Shown piece by piece: positions 40,636-48,932 of a DNA stretch of 64,000 nt (the first letter of the stretch is position 1; every line of letters starts with the position of its first letter). A model generated the notes under the pieces. That model saw only the letters and a program-made list of their open reading frames with translations, made no database searches and was not told where the DNA came from. This DNA is from Phreatobacter aquaticus (GTDB lineage: Bacteria; Pseudomonadota; Alphaproteobacteria; Rhizobiales; Phreatobacteraceae), in the NCBI RefSeq assembly GCF_005160265.1, contig NZ_CP039865.1:372001-436000 (forward strand), given 5' to 3'. The translations under genes were made by a program, and so were the position numbers.

Positions 40636-41751
40636 ATGGAACCCATCGACCTGACATATCGAACAATGGTGTCCGAGCTCGCCCAGCGCAGCTTGGATGA
40701 CGCCTTCGCGTCGGACTTCTCGATTGTCGGCCGGTTCGTCGCGGTGCCCGTCAAGGGTCGAAGATTCTGGTATTTTGACGAGCCGCAGGGTGGGCCTGTT
40801 CAGAAGCGCCGCTATGTCGGCCCCGCCGACGACCCTGAGATCGCGAGCCGCGTCGAGACCTTCAAGCATCTGAAGAGTGATGCCCGCGCCCGGCGGAAAC
40901 TCGTCTCCACGCTGGTCCGTGAAGCCTATCTGCCACAGCCGGACCAGATGACCGGCGCGATCGTCCAGGCACTGGCCGATGCCGGGCTGTTCCGCCTACG
41001 CGGCGTCCTGGTCGGAACCACCGCCTTCCAGTGCTATTCGGCCCTGCTCGGATTGCGCCTGCCCGAAGCCGCCATGCAAACAGGCGATACCGATTTCGCC
41101 CAGTTTCATTCCATCTCGGCGGCGATCGACGACAGCCTGCCGCCCATGCTCGAAGTGCTTCGCACCGTCGATGTGACCTTTCGCGAGGTGCCGCACCAGA
41201 TGGATGGCCGAAGCACCACAGCCTATGTGGCCCGATCGGGCTTCAAGGTGGAGTTTCTGACGCCAAACACCGGCTCCGACGACCATGAGGGCAAGCCCGC
41301 CGCCATGCCAGCGCTCGGCGGCGCCTCCGCGGTGCCTCTGCGGTTCCTGGACTTCCTGATCCTCGAGCCCGTCAGGGCCATCCTGCTCCACAGGTTCGGC
41401 GTCCCTCTGCTCGTGCCCGCCCCGGAACGCTATGCCGTTCACAAGATGATCGTGGCGGCGAGACGCCGTGCCGCCGGCGATGCCACGGCCAAGAGCCACA
41501 AGGACCTGCGCCAGGCGGCGATCCTGTTCGAGGCCATGGCCGAAGTGCGACGTCACGCCGATCTTGCCATCGCCTGGTCGGAAGCATGGAGCCGGGGCAC
41601 TGCCTGGTCGGATGCCCTCAGGCAGAGCCTGATGGCCTATGACGCCCGGACGCGCGATCTGATCCGCGACACGCTGGCCTCCGGATTCGAGGCGCTTGGC
41701 GAACCCTTCGGGCCCTACGCTTCGGCCTTTCCGACCCTCGCCTCGCTGTAA
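40636..41751 (+). CDS. GSU2403-type nucleotidyltransferase-fold protein (NTP_transf_8-like)
   Basis: About 371 residues. The central stretch GTTAFQCYSALLGLRLPEAAMQ...TGDTDFA has the GT(x)nDxD signature of minimal nucleotidyltransferase folds (catalytic DxD as DTDF), similar to AbiEii/MNT-type proteins and to the GSU2403 family. Flanking helical regions are rich in Arg and Leu. It would transfer NMP to an unknown target, protein or RNA. Two starts are possible: ATG 40627, whose A ends the palindrome, and ATG 40636, exactly where transcription from the TATAAT would begin; neither has a ribosome site. No antitoxin-like partner is adjacent. Function not established. Confidence 0.75.
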   Translation: MEPIDLTYRTMVSELAQRSLDDAFASDFSIVGRFVAVPVKGRRFWYFDEPQGGPVQKRRYVGPADDPEIASRVETFKHLKSDARARRKLVSTLVREAYLPQPDQMTGAIVQALADAGLFRLRGVLVGTTAFQCYSALLGLRLPEAAMQTGDTDFAQFHSISAAIDDSLPPMLEVLRTVDVTFREVPHQMDGRSTTAYVARSGFKVEFLTPNTGSDDHEGKPAAMPALGGASAVPLRFLDFLILEPVRAILLHRFGVPLLVPAPERYAVHKMIVAARRRAAGDATAKSHKDLRQAAILFEAMAEVRRHADLAIAWSEAWSRGTAWSDALRQSLMAYDARTRDLIRDTLASGFEALGEPFGPYASAFPTLASL

Positions 41752-41764
41752 CCCCCGAAACGCA

Positions 41765-41786
41765 TGAGGGGCCCGAAGGCCCCTCA
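41765..41786. terminator. Bidirectional hairpin between convergent genes
   Basis: A perfect 9-bp stem (TGAGGGGCC / GGCCCCTCA) closed by the stable tetraloop CGAA, 13 nt after the nucleotidyltransferase stop and 27 nt before the aldehyde dehydrogenase stop. Long GC stem, weak T-runs on both sides. Confidence 0.6.
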
Positions 41787-41813
41787 CCGATCGTCGGTCT
41801 TTGGCTCGCCGGC

Positions 41814-43259
41814 TCAGGCCAGCGTGTAGGCCGTCTTCACCGTCGTGTAGAACTCGCGGGCATAAGAACCCTGCTCGCGCGGGCCATAGCTCGAGCCCTT
41901 CCGGCCGCCGAACGGCACGTGATAGTCGACGCCCGCCGTCGGCAGGTTGACCATCACCATGCCGGCTTCCGAGTTCCGCTTGAAGTGGGTAGCGTGCTTC
42001 AGCGAGGTCGTCGCGATGCCGGCCGACAGGCCGAACTCAGTGTCGTTGGCGACAGCCAGCGCTTCCTCGTAATCCTTGACGCGCAGAACCGCGGCCACCG
42101 GTCCGAAGATCTCCTCGCGGGCGATCCGCATGGAATTGGTCACGCCAGTGAACAAGGCCGGCTGCAGGTAGAAGCCAGGATTTTCGCGGTTCAGCCGCTC
42201 GCCGCCCCAATGGAGCGTGGCGCCCTCGTCGCGGCCGATACCGATATATTTCTCGTCCTGGCCAAGCTGGCTCTCGTCCACCACCGGGCCGATATGGGTG
42301 CCGGCCTTCATGGCGTCGTCGACCACCAGGCCCTTCAGCCGCTCGGTCAGCGCCGCGACGAACTTGTCGTGGATGCCGTCGGTGACGATGAGGCGCGAGG
42401 AGGCCGTGCAGCGCTGGCCGGTCGAGAAGAAGGCGCCGTTGGCGGCGCACTCGACGGCGGTTGCGATATCGGCATCGTCCAGCACGACGAACGGGTTCTT
42501 GCCGCCCATCTCGAGCTGCACCTTCTTCATCGGGATCGAGGCAACAGCTGCCGCTGCCACGCGGCGACCGGTCTGGACCGACCCGGTGAACGAGATCGCG
42601 GCGACATCCGGATGCTCCAGCATCGCCTGGCCGACCACCGAGCCGCGGCCCATGACGATGTTGAGCACGCCCTTCGGCAGGCCCGCGCGGTTCAGGATGT
42701 CGACCAGCGCCCAGGCCGAGCCCGGCACGAGATCAGCCGGCTTGATGACGACCGTGTTGCCATAGGCCAGCGCCGGCGCAAGCTTCCAGGCGGGAATCGC
42801 AATCGGGAAGTTCCAGGGCGTGATCAGACCGACAACACCCACGGCCTCGCGGGTGATCTCGATGCCGACGCCGGGACGGATCGAATTGACCAGCTCCCCG
42901 TTGAGGCGCAGCGCCTCGGCGGCGAAGAACGACAGGATCTGGCCGGCGCGGGTCGCCTCGCCAATGCCCTCGGCGAGCGTCTTACCTTCTTCGCGCGACA
43001 GGAGCGCGCCGAGCTCGTCCTTGCGGGCGATGACCTCGTTGGAAGCCTTCATCAGCACGTCATAGCGCAATTGCGGGTTCGAGCGGCTCCAGGCCGGGAA
43101 CGCGGCCTTGGCGGCGGCAACGGCGGCCTCAAGATCGGCCTTCGACCCCTGCGCATATTCGCCGACCACTTCCTTGGTGTTCGACGGATTGATGTTGGGC
43201 GACGCCTTCTCGGCTGCGACGAACTCGCCGGCGATGAAGTTGCGGAACACGGTGGTCAT
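41814..43259 (-). CDS. Aldehyde dehydrogenase, alpha-ketoglutaric-semialdehyde dehydrogenase-like
   Basis: 481 residues, NAD(P)-dependent. TPWNFPIAIPAWKLAPALAYGNTVVIKPA (cofactor), QLEMGGKNPFVVLDDAD (general-base Glu) and GAFFSTGQRCTASSRLIV (catalytic Cys) match the subgroup holding 2,5-dioxovalerate dehydrogenases such as B. subtilis YcbD. That activity converts alpha-ketoglutaric semialdehyde to 2-oxoglutarate, the last step of L-arabinonate, D-xylonate and glucarate routes; the dehydratase cluster at 0.5-5.8 kb could supply it. AGGAGG 8 nt before ATG 43259 decides the start over ATG 43265. Monocistronic. Confidence 0.85.
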   Translation of the reverse strand: MTTVFRNFIAGEFVAAEKASPNINPSNTKEVVGEYAQGSKADLEAAVAAAKAAFPAWSRSNPQLRYDVLMKASNEVIARKDELGALLSREEGKTLAEGIGEATRAGQILSFFAAEALRLNGELVNSIRPGVGIEITREAVGVVGLITPWNFPIAIPAWKLAPALAYGNTVVIKPADLVPGSAWALVDILNRAGLPKGVLNIVMGRGSVVGQAMLEHPDVAAISFTGSVQTGRRVAAAAVASIPMKKVQLEMGGKNPFVVLDDADIATAVECAANGAFFSTGQRCTASSRLIVTDGIHDKFVAALTERLKGLVVDDAMKAGTHIGPVVDESQLGQDEKYIGIGRDEGATLHWGGERLNRENPGFYLQPALFTGVTNSMRIAREEIFGPVAAVLRVKDYEEALAVANDTEFGLSAGIATTSLKHATHFKRNSEAGMVMVNLPTAGVDYHVPFGGRKGSSYGPREQGSYAREFYTTVKTAYTLA

Positions 43260-43403
43260 GGTCATTGCCTCCTGGCCGCTGATCGATCGCGGCGCGCATG
43301 CCCGGGTATGGGGTCCCGGTTTCGGGGGCGCATCTAGACACAATCGCCCCCGCGGTGCCAGACCGGCCCGCGCGCATGGCTGGTCAACGGCGGGACCTCG
43401 CGG

Positions 43404-43988
43404 CTAGCCGCCTTCGCGCCCCAGGGCTTCGAAACGCGCGATCAACTGGTCCACATCGTCAGCGCTCAGGCCGCCGACGCCGCCGATCAGCGTGTCACCG
43501 ATCGGATTGATGCCGATGAACTTCAGGATGTTGCGCTTCAGGCTCTTCAGACTGTGGGCCCCATAGAACCAGCGATAGGCAACGCCCGGCATGCCCATGG
43601 TCACCACCACATGGGCCGAGCGGCCGGCCATCAGCTTCTCGGGAAAGCCCTTGTCGCGATAGCGGAAGGCAAAGCCCGGCCGCACGACCTGTTCGAAGAA
43701 ACCCTTCAGCACCGCCGGCATGTCGCCGAGCCAAAGCGGGTAGATGATGACCCAGTGAGAGGCCCAGCGCAGATCGTCCTGAACCGCCACAACCGCGGGG
43801 GACGGATTTCCCTTCTCGAAATCGGCCTGCGTGCGCAACATCGGCAGGTCGAGGCGCGCCACCTCGATCCGCCGGGCCTCGCGTCCGCTGGCCAGAGCCC
43901 CCGCCGCATAGGCGTCCGCCAGCCGATGGCAGAGATGGTCGCCGGCCGGGTCCGGGTGACCCTGGATGATCGCGATCCGCCGGATCAC
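43404..43988 (-). CDS. NAD(P)H dehydrogenase (quinone)-like flavodoxin-fold protein
   Basis: 194 residues of the NQO1/MdaB/KefF-type flavodoxin-like fold: AIIQGHPDPAGDHLCHRLADAY binds FMN/FAD phosphate, IYPLWLGDMPAVLKGFFEQVVRPGFAF is the family's central signature. Cytoplasmic two-electron quinone reductase or modulator of redox stress. Its start overlaps the upstream phasin-like gene by 4 nt. Converges with nothing close; the C-terminus RFEALGREGG is unremarkable. Confidence 0.87.
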   Translation of the reverse strand: MIRRIAIIQGHPDPAGDHLCHRLADAYAAGALASGREARRIEVARLDLPMLRTQADFEKGNPSPAVVAVQDDLRWASHWVIIYPLWLGDMPAVLKGFFEQVVRPGFAFRYRDKGFPEKLMAGRSAHVVVTMGMPGVAYRWFYGAHSLKSLKRNILKFIGINPIGDTLIGGVGGLSADDVDQLIARFEALGREGG

Positions 43989-44287
43989 GTAACCTGATCC
44001 GAGCGCTCGGCCGCGGCCGTGACCGCGCTCTGGATCACCTCCTGCAGGTGCTGAGCCTCGTCGGCATAGACGCCCATCGTCTCGGCCGCGAAGCGCATCT
44101 CGCCATCGACATAGTCGCCGGGCGAACTGACCTTGGCCCAGGAACGGAGCCGCTCGGCATTGGCCTTCAGCCGCTCGGCAGCGAAATCATGCAGTTCGGA
44201 ACTGACCGCAGCAGCCACCGCGATCATGGTGGCGAAGGACTGGGCGGCATTGACGGTCGAGGTATCGATGGGATTGTTCGCGGGCAT
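43985..44287 (-). CDS. Small phasin-like protein
   Basis: 100 residues, mostly amphipathic helix (AAQSFATMIAVAAAVSSELHDFAAERLKANAERLRSW ...), resembling phasin_2 domain proteins that coat polyhydroxyalkanoate granules or act in stress. No tryptophan-rich or enzyme motif. GAGGAG precedes ATG 44287. The stop overlaps the flavodoxin-fold gene start (ATGA), so they form a two-gene operon. Assignment relies on composition and helix pattern, hence moderate confidence. Confidence 0.65.
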   Translation of the reverse strand: MPANNPIDTSTVNAAQSFATMIAVAAAVSSELHDFAAERLKANAERLRSWAKVSSPGDYVDGEMRFAAETMGVYADEAQHLQEVIQSAVTAAAERSDQVT

Positions 44288-44434
44288 GGGAATGCTCCTC
44301 TTCTGAACTTTCCTGATTCATGCCCGACAGCGCGCCGTTCGTCGCTGCGCCAGATCAAGCGCCGGCGGCCGGTCGACCCCACGGATCCCGGGGCCTAGGA
44401 TCGCGCGACCGAATCCCGCCGTCCGTGAGCCGCC

Positions 44435-45208
44435 ATGCCCGACACTTCCCGCCCGAATGCCGCCCAGGTCGCCTCGCCTTCCTACCGGCTGCCGGCGCTC
44501 GACCAGGACTTCCTGCTGGACGATGCCCAGCGCGGCGTGCGCTTCCTGCTGGAATATGAGAAGGCCGAACAGACCCTGAGGCGCTGGGGCGTGCGCTCCA
44601 CCATCGTGGTGTTCGGCAGTGCGCGCGTCCGCGACAATGGCAACCCGCAACACGCCGCCTGGTATGCTGCGGCGCGCGAGTTCGGCCGTCTGGCTTCCGT
44701 CAACGGTGGCGCACTCACCATCGACCGCGGCATCCGCGAGAACGTCATCGCGACAGGCGGCGGCCCCGGCCTGATGGAGGCCGCCAACCGCGGCGCGACC
44801 GATGCCGGAGCGCCCTCGATCGGCTTCAACATCCGCCTGCCGCACGAGCAGGAGCCTAACGCCTATTCGACGCCGGAACTGACCTTCCAGTTCCACTATT
44901 TCGCCATGCGCAAGATGCATCTGGCCATGCGGGCCAATGCGCTGGTGGTGTTTCCCGGCGGCTTCGGCACTTTCGACGAGCTGTTCGAGATCGTGACCCT
45001 GCGCCAGACCGGCAAGACCCCGCACATCCCGATCCTGCTGTTCGACGAGCGCTACTGGCGCTCGGTGATCCATTTCGAGGCGCTGGTGGAGGCGGGCATG
45101 ATCGCTGCCGCCGACCTCGACCTCATAACCTTCGTCGACACGCCGGAAGCGGCCTGGAACGCGATCGCCGCAGCGTCCCCACCGGCGAGGTTGCCGGCAA
45201 CCGCGTGA
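44435..45208 (+). CDS. LOG/TIGR00730-family nucleoside 5'-monophosphate phosphoribohydrolase-like protein
   Basis: 257 residues. Core motifs TGGGPGLMEAANRGA and VFPGGFGTFDELFE are the substrate- and phosphate-binding elements of LOG (lysine-decarboxylase-like) proteins, which release cytokinin bases or cleave purine nucleotides in bacteria. The N-terminal extension (ASPSYRLPALDQDFLLDDAQRGVRFLLEYEKAE) belongs to the longer bacterial subgroup. Its stop abuts the convergent GntR stop with no spacer (TGATCA). True substrate probably AMP or related nucleotide. Confidence 0.85.
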   Translation: MPDTSRPNAAQVASPSYRLPALDQDFLLDDAQRGVRFLLEYEKAEQTLRRWGVRSTIVVFGSARVRDNGNPQHAAWYAAAREFGRLASVNGGALTIDRGIRENVIATGGGPGLMEAANRGATDAGAPSIGFNIRLPHEQEPNAYSTPELTFQFHYFAMRKMHLAMRANALVVFPGGFGTFDELFEIVTLRQTGKTPHIPILLFDERYWRSVIHFEALVEAGMIAAADLDLITFVDTPEAAWNAIAAASPPARLPATA

Positions 45209-45904
45209 TCACTCGAAGAGATCGGAATAGGTGATCTCGACGCCGGCAACCGCCCGCAGGATCTCGTTGAGGTGATGGCTCATCGCGGCCACCGCCCTCT
45301 CCGCATCGCCCGCCTCCACGGCGTCGACGATCGCAATGTGCTGGTCGACCACAACTTCGCTGCGGCCCGGACTATGCAGGGTCAGCGCGCAGACCCGGTC
45401 CATATGCGCCTTCTGCATCTCGACCGCCGCCCAGGCGGCGCTGCAGCCGGCGCCATCGGCCAGCGCGATGTGGAACATGTTGTCCAGGTGCAGGAAGCCT
45501 TCCTTGTCGTTCCGGTCGACCGCCAGCATCTGCTCGTCGATCAGCTTGCGCATGCGATCCAGATAATGCCGGTCGAAATGCTCGCAGGCCCGCCGGACGA
45601 TCGCCAGTTCGATCGCCTCGCGGATGAAGCGGGCATCCAGCATCCGCCGCACCGACAGTTTCACCACCACGGTGCCGCGCTGCGGCTGCACATCGACGAG
45701 ACCTGCGCGCATGAGCGCGATGAAGGCCTCGCGTACCGGCTGGCGCGACACCTGGAAGCGCTCGGCGATCTCCGCTTCAGACAGGCGCTCTCCCGGCTTG
45801 ATCGACAAGTCGATGATCCGCCCGCGCAGCTCCCGTTCGATCCGCGCGGCGGCACTCTCCTGGGAGCGGGCGGGCGCGAGCGTCGGTAAAACCAGATCCA
45901 TCAT
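45209..45904 (-). CDS. GntR-family (FadR/FCD subfamily) regulator of the uronate cluster
   Basis: About 231 residues. wHTH: RGRIIDLSIKPGERLSEAEIAERFQVSRQPVREAF (about 25-70); FCD domain with DNMFHIALADGAGC and HIAIVDAVEAGDAERAVAAMSHHL. Divergent from the TRAP-KduI-KduD operon, making it a KdgR/UxuR-like repressor candidate. The frame extends to 46075 but those codons read through the divergent promoter; paired ATGs at 45904 and 45901 follow GGACAGG. Inducer presumably 2-keto-3-deoxygluconate or a keto-deoxyuronate. Confidence 0.88.
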   Translation of the reverse strand: MMDLVLPTLAPARSQESAAARIERELRGRIIDLSIKPGERLSEAEIAERFQVSRQPVREAFIALMRAGLVDVQPQRGTVVVKLSVRRMLDARFIREAIELAIVRRACEHFDRHYLDRMRKLIDEQMLAVDRNDKEGFLHLDNMFHIALADGAGCSAAWAAVEMQKAHMDRVCALTLHSPGRSEVVVDQHIAIVDAVEAGDAERAVAAMSHHLNEILRAVAGVEITYSDLFE

Positions 45905-45933
45905 CCTGTCCGGGCTTGAACTTCCATACCAGT

Positions 45934-45939
45934 GTATAC
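45934..45939. promoter_or_regulatory. GTATAC core upstream of the uronate GntR gene
   Basis: GTATAC within CCAGTGTATACTAGTC, about 30 bp before the GntR start and 97 bp before the TRAP binding protein start. This hexamer is a common centre of FadR-subfamily operators. Flanks are not symmetrical, so only the core supports the call. Confidence 0.35.
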
Positions 45940-46035
45940 TAGTCTCACCGCAGAACGGAAGGCCCGCCGGTGGCGGGACCGTTTCGAGACGTTCCCCATG
46001 CTCCAGAAGGGAACGATTGGAAAGAGAGGAACCCC

Positions 46036-47022
46036 ATGCTGACACGCCGCACCCTCGTGGCCACCGCCGGCGCACTCGTCGCCACCCCTGCCCTCACCGG
46101 CCGCGCCTTCGCGCAGACGGTTACGCTTCGCTCCACCGATATCCATCCCGACGGCTATCCCACCATCGATGCCGTCAAGTTCATGGGCCAGCTGATCGAG
46201 CAGCGGACCTCGGGCCGCGTCAAGATCAATGTCTTCCACTCTGCCCAGCTTGGCCAGGAGAAGGACACGATCGAGCAGACACGCTTCGGCGTCATCGACA
46301 TGAACCGCATCAACATGGCGCCGTTCAACAACCTGATCGCCTCGACGAATGTGCCCTCGCTGCCCTTCGTGTTCCGTTCGGTGGCCCATATGCGCAAGGT
46401 GATGGATGGCGCCATCGGCGACGGCATCCTGAACGACTTCGCGCCCCACGGCCTCGTCGGCCTTGCCTTCTACGATTCCGGCTCGCGCTCGTTCTACAAT
46501 TCCAAGCGCGCGATCAACACGCCGGCCGACATGCGCGGCATGAAGATCCGCGTCCAGCAGTCCGACATGTTCGTGGCCCTCGTCCAGGCGCTCGGCGCCA
46601 ATGCCACCCCCATGCCGTTCGGCGAGGTCTATACCAGCCTCCAGACCGGCGTCATCGACGGCGCCGAGAACAACTGGCCGAGCTATGAATCGACACGGCA
46701 TTTCGAGGTGTCGAAGTTCTATTCCCTCACCGAGCATTCGCTGAGCCCGGAAGTCCTCGTCATGTCGAAGCGCTCTTTCGACAAGCTGGCCGCCGGCGAT
46801 CGCGACATCGTCAAGGCTGCCGCCAAGGAATCGGTCGCCAAGATGCGCGAGCTCTGGGACGCCCGCGAGAAGGCATCCGAAGCCAAGGTCCGCGCCGGTG
46901 GCGCCCAGATCAACACTGTCGAGAAGCAGCCCTTCATCGATGCGATGAAGCCGGTCTACGACCGTTTCGTCACCGATGCGAAGATGAAGGAACTCGTCGC
47001 CCGCATCCAGGCGACGACCTGA
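46036..47022 (+). CDS. dctP: TRAP transporter solute-binding protein (DctP-like)
   Basis: 328 residues with a Tat/Sec-like leader (LTRRTLVATAGALVATPALTGRAFA). SBP_bac_7/DctP features: ADMRGMKIRVQQSDM with the carboxylate-binding Arg, and EVYTSLQTGVIDGAENNW. Companion DctQ and DctM genes follow. The KduI, KduD and cupin genes downstream indicate that the ligand is an unsaturated uronate or a hexuronate. AGAGAGGA precedes ATG 46036. Confidence 0.93.
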   Translation: MLTRRTLVATAGALVATPALTGRAFAQTVTLRSTDIHPDGYPTIDAVKFMGQLIEQRTSGRVKINVFHSAQLGQEKDTIEQTRFGVIDMNRINMAPFNNLIASTNVPSLPFVFRSVAHMRKVMDGAIGDGILNDFAPHGLVGLAFYDSGSRSFYNSKRAINTPADMRGMKIRVQQSDMFVALVQALGANATPMPFGEVYTSLQTGVIDGAENNWPSYESTRHFEVSKFYSLTEHSLSPEVLVMSKRSFDKLAAGDRDIVKAAAKESVAKMRELWDAREKASEAKVRAGGAQINTVEKQPFIDAMKPVYDRFVTDAKMKELVARIQATT

Positions 47023-47093
47023 CGCCCGCGATCTAACAGACGCCGCCTGCCGCAATCCCGGCAGGCGGTGGTCCTCCATCCGAAGAACGGTCC

Positions 47094-47621
47094 ATGGCCC
47101 CCATTCTCGCCTTCGTCAGCGCGATATCCTCGCGGCTGAGCCTCCTTGCCTTGCTGATTTCAGGTTGCGGACTGGTCGCCATGACCGTGCTGGTCGCCTG
47201 GAGCATTTTCGGGCGCTACATCCTCAACGACACACCGACGTGGACCGAGCCGGCCGTCCTCCTGCTGATGAGCTGGTTCATCCTGCTGGGTTCGGCGGTC
47301 GGTGTGCGCGAGCGTAGCCATATCGGCTTCGAGATCGGCTTGGCGGCCTCGCCGCCGCCGCTGCGCTTCCTCCTGAAACTGATCACCGAGGTGCTGGTCT
47401 TCTGCTTCGGCCTGGCCATGGCCGGCTATGGCGCCCAGCTTGCCATTGGCACCTGGGGGGCGCTCACCCCGATGATCGGCATCAGCCAGGGCTGGGACTA
47501 TGTGCCGATCTCGGCTGGCGGCGGATTGATCGCCCTTTTCTCGATCGAACGGCTGCTGCTCCTCTGCCTAAAGGGCGACGACCTGCCGGCCGACGCCCAC
47601 CCGGCCGTGAGCGAGGTCTGA
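47094..47621 (+). CDS. dctQ: TRAP transporter small permease (DctQ-like)
   Basis: 175 residues with four predicted membrane helices. FGRYILNDTPTWTEPAVLLLMSWFILLGSAVGVRERSHIGFE is the DctQ signature. Between DctP and DctM (4-nt gap to DctM), it links the binding protein to the large permease in the inner membrane. Confidence 0.92.
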   Translation: MAPILAFVSAISSRLSLLALLISGCGLVAMTVLVAWSIFGRYILNDTPTWTEPAVLLLMSWFILLGSAVGVRERSHIGFEIGLAASPPPLRFLLKLITEVLVFCFGLAMAGYGAQLAIGTWGALTPMIGISQGWDYVPISAGGGLIALFSIERLLLLCLKGDDLPADAHPAVSEV

Positions 47622-47625
47622 ACCG

Positions 47626-48906
47626 ATGGAACTTGCAATCCTGTTCGGCGTCTTCGCCCTGCTGCTCCTGATCGGCACGCCGATCGCCTTCTGCCTCGGC
47701 ATCGCCTCGCTCGCCACCGTCCTCTACATGGACGTGCCGCCGGTCGTGGTGTTCCAGCAGATGAATTCCGGCATGAACGCCTTCGCCATGATGGCGATCC
47801 CGTTCTTCATCTATTCCGGCGACCTGATGATCCGCGGCGGCATTGCCGAGCGGCTGATTTCCTTTGCGGCCTCGCTCGTCGGCCACCTGCGCGGCGGCCT
47901 CGGGCAGGTGAATGTGGTGACGGCCACGCTGTTCGGCGGCATTTCCGGCTCGGCGGTCGCCGACGCCTCGGCCGTCGGCGGCATCATGATCCCGCAGATG
48001 GTCAAGCGCGGTTATGACGCCGACTATGCGGTCAACGTCACGGCCAATGCGGCGATCATCGCGCTCCTGATCCCGCCGTCCCACAACATGATCATCTATT
48101 CGCTGGCGGCCGGCGGCAACCTCTCCATCGCCGACCTGTTCACCGCCGGCATCGTGCCGGGGCTGATGCTGGCCGGCGCCCTGATGATCGCCGCCTATGT
48201 CGTGGCGCGCCGCCGCGGCTATCCGGCCGAGCCCTTCCCCGGCCTGCTGATGGTCGCGCGCACGCTGGTGGTCGCCATTCCCGGCATCCTCCTGATCGCG
48301 ATCATCTTCGGCGGTGTCCGCTCGGGCGTGTTCACGGCAACCGAGAGCTCCTGCGTCGCAGTCGTCTATGCCCTGCTCGTCACCGTCCTGATCTACCGCC
48401 AGCTCGCCTGGCAGGATTTCGTCGAGGCCACCCTCGGCGCGGTGCGCACCACCGCCATGGTGCTGCTGGTGATCGGCACGGCGGGCGCCTTCGGCTGGCT
48501 GATGGCCTTCCTCCAGGTGCCGGCGCAGACAGTCGCCTTCATGAAGACGATCACCGACGATCCCATCATGATGCTGCTCCTGATCAACGTCATCCTGCTG
48601 GTGCTCGGCACCTTCATGGACATGGCGCCGATGATCATCATCTGCACGCCGATCCTCCTGCCCGTGGTCAAGGCCTTCGGCATCGACCCGATCCATTTCG
48701 GCGTGATCCTGATCCTCAATGCCGGCATCGGCCTCAACACGCCGCCGGTCGGGTCGGTGCAGTTCGTTGCCTGCGCCATCGGCAAGGTCTCCATCGGCGA
48801 CAGCATGAAGACGATCTGGCCGTTCTACGGCGCCTCGATCGCCGTCCTCCTGCTCGTCACCTACGTGCCGGCCTTCTCGCTCTGGCTGCCCAAACTCTTC
48901 CACTGA
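47626..48906 (+). CDS. dctM: TRAP transporter large permease (DctM-like)
   Basis: 426 residues, about 12 membrane helices, sodium-coupled symporter subunit. GGISGSAVADASAVGGIMIPQM and IPPSHNMIIYSL are the canonical DctM sodium/substrate-site motifs, and GLNTPPVGSVQFVACAI the second inverted repeat. Completes a three-gene TRAP importer upstream of the uronate enzymes. Confidence 0.93.
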   Translation: MELAILFGVFALLLLIGTPIAFCLGIASLATVLYMDVPPVVVFQQMNSGMNAFAMMAIPFFIYSGDLMIRGGIAERLISFAASLVGHLRGGLGQVNVVTATLFGGISGSAVADASAVGGIMIPQMVKRGYDADYAVNVTANAAIIALLIPPSHNMIIYSLAAGGNLSIADLFTAGIVPGLMLAGALMIAAYVVARRRGYPAEPFPGLLMVARTLVVAIPGILLIAIIFGGVRSGVFTATESSCVAVVYALLVTVLIYRQLAWQDFVEATLGAVRTTAMVLLVIGTAGAFGWLMAFLQVPAQTVAFMKTITDDPIMMLLLINVILLVLGTFMDMAPMIIICTPILLPVVKAFGIDPIHFGVILILNAGIGLNTPPVGSVQFVACAIGKVSIGDSMKTIWPFYGASIAVLLLVTYVPAFSLWLPKLFH

Positions 48907-48932
48907 CATTCATCAGCATCGGACATCCCAAG

